Shown one piece after another: positions 14,169 through 16,166 of a stretch of 16,166 nt of DNA. How positions within the stretch are numbered: the stretch's first letter is position 1; each line of letters starts with the position of its first letter. The stretch comes from Alphaproteobacteria bacterium (GTDB lineage: Bacteria > Pseudomonadota > Alphaproteobacteria > Rhizobiales > Hyphomicrobiaceae). The notes below the pieces were generated by a model, which saw nothing but the letters and a program-made list of their open reading frames with translations, had not been told where the DNA came from and did not search any database. A program made the position numbers and the translations under genes. The stretch spans positions 1 through 16,166 of the forward strand of contig JAJRRE010000268.1 of the NCBI GenBank assembly GCA_024279745.1, read 5' to 3'.

Positions 14169-14421
14169 CTCCGGCGGGGCGGGCCATAAGGCCCGGGGCT
14201 GCGCTTGCAGCCCGGTCGCAGTCGCGACGCATTTTGCCCAAATGTCGAAAGCCGGGCTGGGGCCGATGGGACGGAGCTGCGATAGATCGCGGGGCTTTGC
14301 TGGCTAGCACCACCGGGAGCAACGCGACCCGCCGACAGTTCGGCGCCCATGCGGAGGGCCAGTGACCGGAGGGAACGGTACGGCCCGCGAGCCAAGAATG
14401 GCACCACGGCGAACAATGTTC
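14169..14421. repeat. Direct repeat unit b inside element copy II
   Basis: This is the second copy of the unit at 13893-14144, separated from it by 24 bases that include tgcctcacgcg, a variant of the element's terminal repeat. It ends in the palindrome GCGAACAATGTTCGC (14409-14423), which is intact here but broken at the end of unit a. Confidence 0.9.
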
Positions 14422-14537
14422 GCGCGCCGCCATGTCGGAGACATGTTCCACATGATGCAGGTGCCCATGCCTATTGGCATGGATTAGCACCGTGAGGCAG
14501 ACAGAGCCCGGGTGATGTGCAGATCATATCCCAGACC

Positions 14538-14876
14538 TTATTTGCCCCCGCTGGCCTTTGCCAACTCCGCCGCCTGCCCGGCTGCCATTTGCGCCAGTTT
14601 TGCCAATTCTTTGGTCGGCAGCAATTTCTCCAGCGCGCCAACCCGGTCCTGTGCTTCCAGGACTTCATCGGCCATCATCAATAGCGCCATAACCATCAAT
14701 TTATCATCGCCAACGCGGCCAAATTCTTCTTGCAGCTTATCAAACCGCTCGGTGACATAAGCCGCCAACTGATCCAATCGTTTTTCTTCTCCGGGCCCGC
14801 AGCTCAAAGAATAAAATCGTTCGTTCACTTGAATGGTTGTTTTGGCCATGATTGATCGGCTCTCTCGTGCGTTCAA
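14538..14876 (-). CDS. zapA: Cell division protein ZapA
   Basis: ZapA binds FtsZ and promotes Z-ring bundling. TIQVNERFYSLSCGPGEE (14-31) is the N-terminal domain signature, DQLAAYVTERFDKLQ (35-49) follows, and the rest is the coiled-coil tail (LMVMALLMMADEVLEAQDRV onward). The longest frame uses TTG at 14874-14876, but ATG at 14847-14849 (codon 10) has GAGAGAG about 10 bases upstream and gives the usual MAKTTIQVN start and 103 residues. I prefer that start. A Lys/Ala-rich coiled-coil gene lies upstream, and the probable 6S RNA and 5-FCL follow downstream, a standard alphaproteobacterial arrangement. Confidence 0.93.
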   Translation of the reverse strand: MNARESRSIMAKTTIQVNERFYSLSCGPGEEKRLDQLAAYVTERFDKLQEEFGRVGDDKLMVMALLMMADEVLEAQDRVGALEKLLPTKELAKLAQMAAGQAAELAKASGGK

Positions 14877-14965
14877 AATTTGCTGTTGATGTCACCATTG
14901 ATACTAAGTTGATACTAATTGGCACCGGATGCTCACCGGTAAGAAGTCGGCCGGAAGGGCACCAC

Positions 14966-15394
14966 TTAATCACTTTCTTCAAGCAAACTATGAAGTGAAT
15001 CGATTGCCCAATCAATCCGGTTCAACACATAGTCCTGGCGCCCCTTAAGGTCTTTGATTTCCTCGCGGGCTTTCTTGAGTTCGGCTCTCAGCCGTTCGCA
15101 TTCGTGGGCCAATTCGTGCGCATCAGGTGCGACAGGCTCAGCGGCGCGATTAACTTGGCCACGATTGGCCAGGGTTCTTTTTGCCGCTGCGGGCTGCTTG
15201 TGCCCGCCAGCCAACTCAGCCGCATCGCCAGTGCCAACGCGGACACCAGATGTTTTTTTGCCAGCGACGGCCTTGCGTGCTGGGCGCTTGCCTGCAGCTT
15301 TCTTTTTGGCCGGTTTTTTGCTGGATTTTGGGGCACCCCGCTGCGCCATGAGCTGTTGCATCCTTTCTTCTTCGTGCACCGATATACGCCCCAT
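14966..15394 (-). CDS. Lys/Ala-rich coiled-coil protein encoded upstream of zapA
   Basis: The 142-residue product has two parts. Residues 20-75 are a disordered, very basic Lys/Ala/Pro stretch of histone H1-like type (SKKPAKKKAAGKRPARKAVA). Residues 90-142 predict a coiled coil (ELAHECERLRAELKKAREEI) followed by a terminal block, YVLNRIDWAIDSLHSLLEE. Position next to zapA suggests a role in division or in partnering ZapA, but that is inference; no family is firmly recognised. ATG at 15392-15394; ATG at codon 12 is an alternative. The gap to zapA (89 bp) holds a direct repeat ttgatacta (14898 and 14909). Confidence 0.78.
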   Translation of the reverse strand: MGRISVHEEERMQQLMAQRGAPKSSKKPAKKKAAGKRPARKAVAGKKTSGVRVGTGDAAELAGGHKQPAAAKRTLANRGQVNRAAEPVAPDAHELAHECERLRAELKKAREEIKDLKGRQDYVLNRIDWAIDSLHSLLEESD

Positions 15395-15950
15395 GAATCA
15401 GTGTCTTACATATATGAAATCGCAGCCTAAACATAGAGCTGCAAACGCGAAAAGGTCAATGTGCCTGTGGGCAACAGCGCGCCGTTCATGAATCTGGCTG
15501 TATGGGCTTGCAAACCAGTGCGGACATCGGGATTTTTAGCGAGATTTGGCGCCCCGCCCGGCACGACCCGCGCGCTCAGGCGCGACCAGTTTCCACGGCC
15601 GCGGGCTAGGGTCCCGTTTCAGGAGTTCGCCCCCGGTGGGTGCCGATAAAATCGGCGAATTTCTGGTTCATCACATTAGTGTCGCATTGACACAAGGTCT
15701 AATTTCGACGGATTAGTGCGGTCTGATCTAATACTCAATCCTTGGCGCATGGCATATTTGCCACGTGAACAGGCGGTTTGAGCGTGCATCTTTGGACTGA
15801 GTACTGGACCAGCGTAAAAAAACGGGCCTTTCTTATCCAGGCAACAACCGATTTTGCGGAACATCCCCGCGATATTCGGCTTATTGAACGCCGTATCGTA
15901 TGGGGTTTACAAGCAAAACACCCCCCATCACTTCGAGGAGCACTCATATA
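15395..15950. other. Divergent intergenic region between the coiled-coil gene and gap
   Basis: This 556-bp stretch has no convincing gene; three frames of 62-70 codons show no motif. It holds the promoter proposed for the coiled-coil gene, a perfect hairpin GCCGATaaaATCGGC at 15642-15656, and a second one, GTGTCgcattGACAC, at 15679-15693 that overlaps a TTGACA (15687-15692) pointing toward gap. This second site could be an operator-like palindrome over a -35 element. No good -10 follows at 17 bases, so the gap promoter is not placed. The leader of gap may be long. Confidence 0.4.
15430..15459 (-). promoter_or_regulatory. Possible promoter of the coiled-coil/zapA transcript
   Basis: On the minus strand TTGACC (15454-15459) and TATGTT (15430-15435) are separated by 18 bases, about 36 bases before the start codon at 15394. 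The match to a sigma-70 promoter is fair (5/6 and 4/6) and the position is right for a short leader. Confidence 0.4.
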
Positions 15951-16166
15951 ATGGCAGTTAAGATTGCAATTTCGGGCTTTGGCCGTATCGGGCGTAATAT
16001 TTTGCGCGCCATCGCCGAATCCGGTCGCACCGACCTGCAGGTCGTCGCCGTCAACGATCTGGGATCAGCGGAAGACAACGCTCATCTTCTGAAATATGAT
16101 TCCGTTCACGGCGTTTATCCTAAACCCGTTACCGTCAGCGGCGACACCATTGATGTTGGTCTGGGC
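15951..16166 (+). CDS. gap: Type I glyceraldehyde-3-phosphate dehydrogenase, N-terminal fragment
   Basis: The first 72 codons are present and the gene runs off the right edge. MAVKIAISGFGRIGRN (1-16) is the NAD-binding Rossmann start, and LQVVAVNDLGSAEDNAHLLK, followed by YDSVHG, continues the classic GapA N-terminus. The enzyme oxidises glyceraldehyde-3-phosphate in glycolysis or runs in reverse in gluconeogenesis. The catalytic Cys is beyond the window. ATG at 15951 has GAGGAG 10 bases upstream. It is divergent from the zapA group. Confidence 0.97.
   Translation, partial: MAVKIAISGFGRIGRNILRAIAESGRTDLQVVAVNDLGSAEDNAHLLKYDSVHGVYPKPVTVSGDTIDVGLG

Larger units (their letters stand above)
13852..14499. 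mobile_element. Terminal-inverted-repeat element, copy II, with internal duplication
   Basis: The left end tgcctcgcgggccgtatcg and the right end ttagcaccgtgaggca correspond to the right and left ends of copy I in reverse. Near the right end, ggtgcccatgcctattggca continues into tggattagcac and mirrors copy I at 10821-10855. The middle consists of two long direct repeats (13893-14144 and 14169-14421). Several long reading frames cross it on both strands, but they are low-complexity Arg/Pro/Ala/Gly products of the palindromic GC-rich repeats. No transposase is encoded. It fills most of the gap between zapA and the probable 6S RNA. Confidence 0.75.

Noticed and set aside
13847..14416. Long reading frames on both strands through element copy II (up to 189 codons)
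   Set aside because: They are read from duplicated palindromic GC-rich repeats, repeat the same Arg/Pro/Ala/Gly phrases twice, lack motifs and ribosome sites, and exist on both strands at once.
13852..14499. Direct repeats considered as a CRISPR array
   Set aside because: There are only two units of about 252 bp, with a 24-bp separator; this does not fit CRISPR repeat and spacer lengths.

Overview
The window comes from the chromosome of an alphaproteobacterium. The evidence is a dispersed form of the yebC-ruvC-ruvA-ruvB-ybgC-tolQ cluster next to the zapA / 5-formyl-THF cyclo-ligase / YmdB-type phosphodiesterase cluster and gap, plus a DUF4846 protein and typical alphaproteobacterial intergenic palindromes. 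GC is moderately high. A member of Hyphomicrobiales or Parvibaculales is my best guess, but rank below class is not secure.

Layout. Positions 1-2242 carry the start of tolQ, then ybgC and ruvB, all on the minus strand. Positions 2552-5306 carry four minus-strand genes for envelope proteins: an exported cytochrome c with a Gly/Lys/Met-rich spacer, a four-helix membrane protein, an exported DUF4846 protein and a one-helix membrane protein. Positions 5512-9209 are on the plus strand: apt, an unusual fusion of an XRE-type helix-turn-helix to a class II aldolase, then a compact three-gene cassette. The cassette has a ParA/MinD-type ATPase with an N-terminal hydrophobic and coiled-coil extension, and two small helical proteins that share a homologous N-terminal domain. 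From 9270 to 15394 everything is minus strand: ruvA, ruvC, yebC, ymdB-like, 5-FCL, a probable 6S RNA, zapA and a Lys/Ala-rich coiled-coil protein. The window ends in the 5' part of gap on the plus strand.

How it works together. RuvABC process Holliday junctions. Here ruvA and ruvB lie about 7 kb apart, separated by the envelope, apt, aldolase and ParA genes. YbgC and TolQ belong to the Tol-Pal envelope system. ZapA promotes FtsZ assembly.

Non-coding structure is rich. Two related elements in opposite orientation (10812-11223 and 13852-14499) share TGCCTCGCGG-type terminal inverted repeats, and the second contains a 252-bp internal duplication. A different inverted-repeat-bounded element lies between ruvC and ruvA. 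A long hairpin overlaps the ruvB stop codon. Short tandem repeats lie after the aldolase gene and in the envelope cluster. The best candidates for something undescribed are the ParA cassette with its two paralogous partners, the HTH-aldolase fusion and the terminal-repeat element family.
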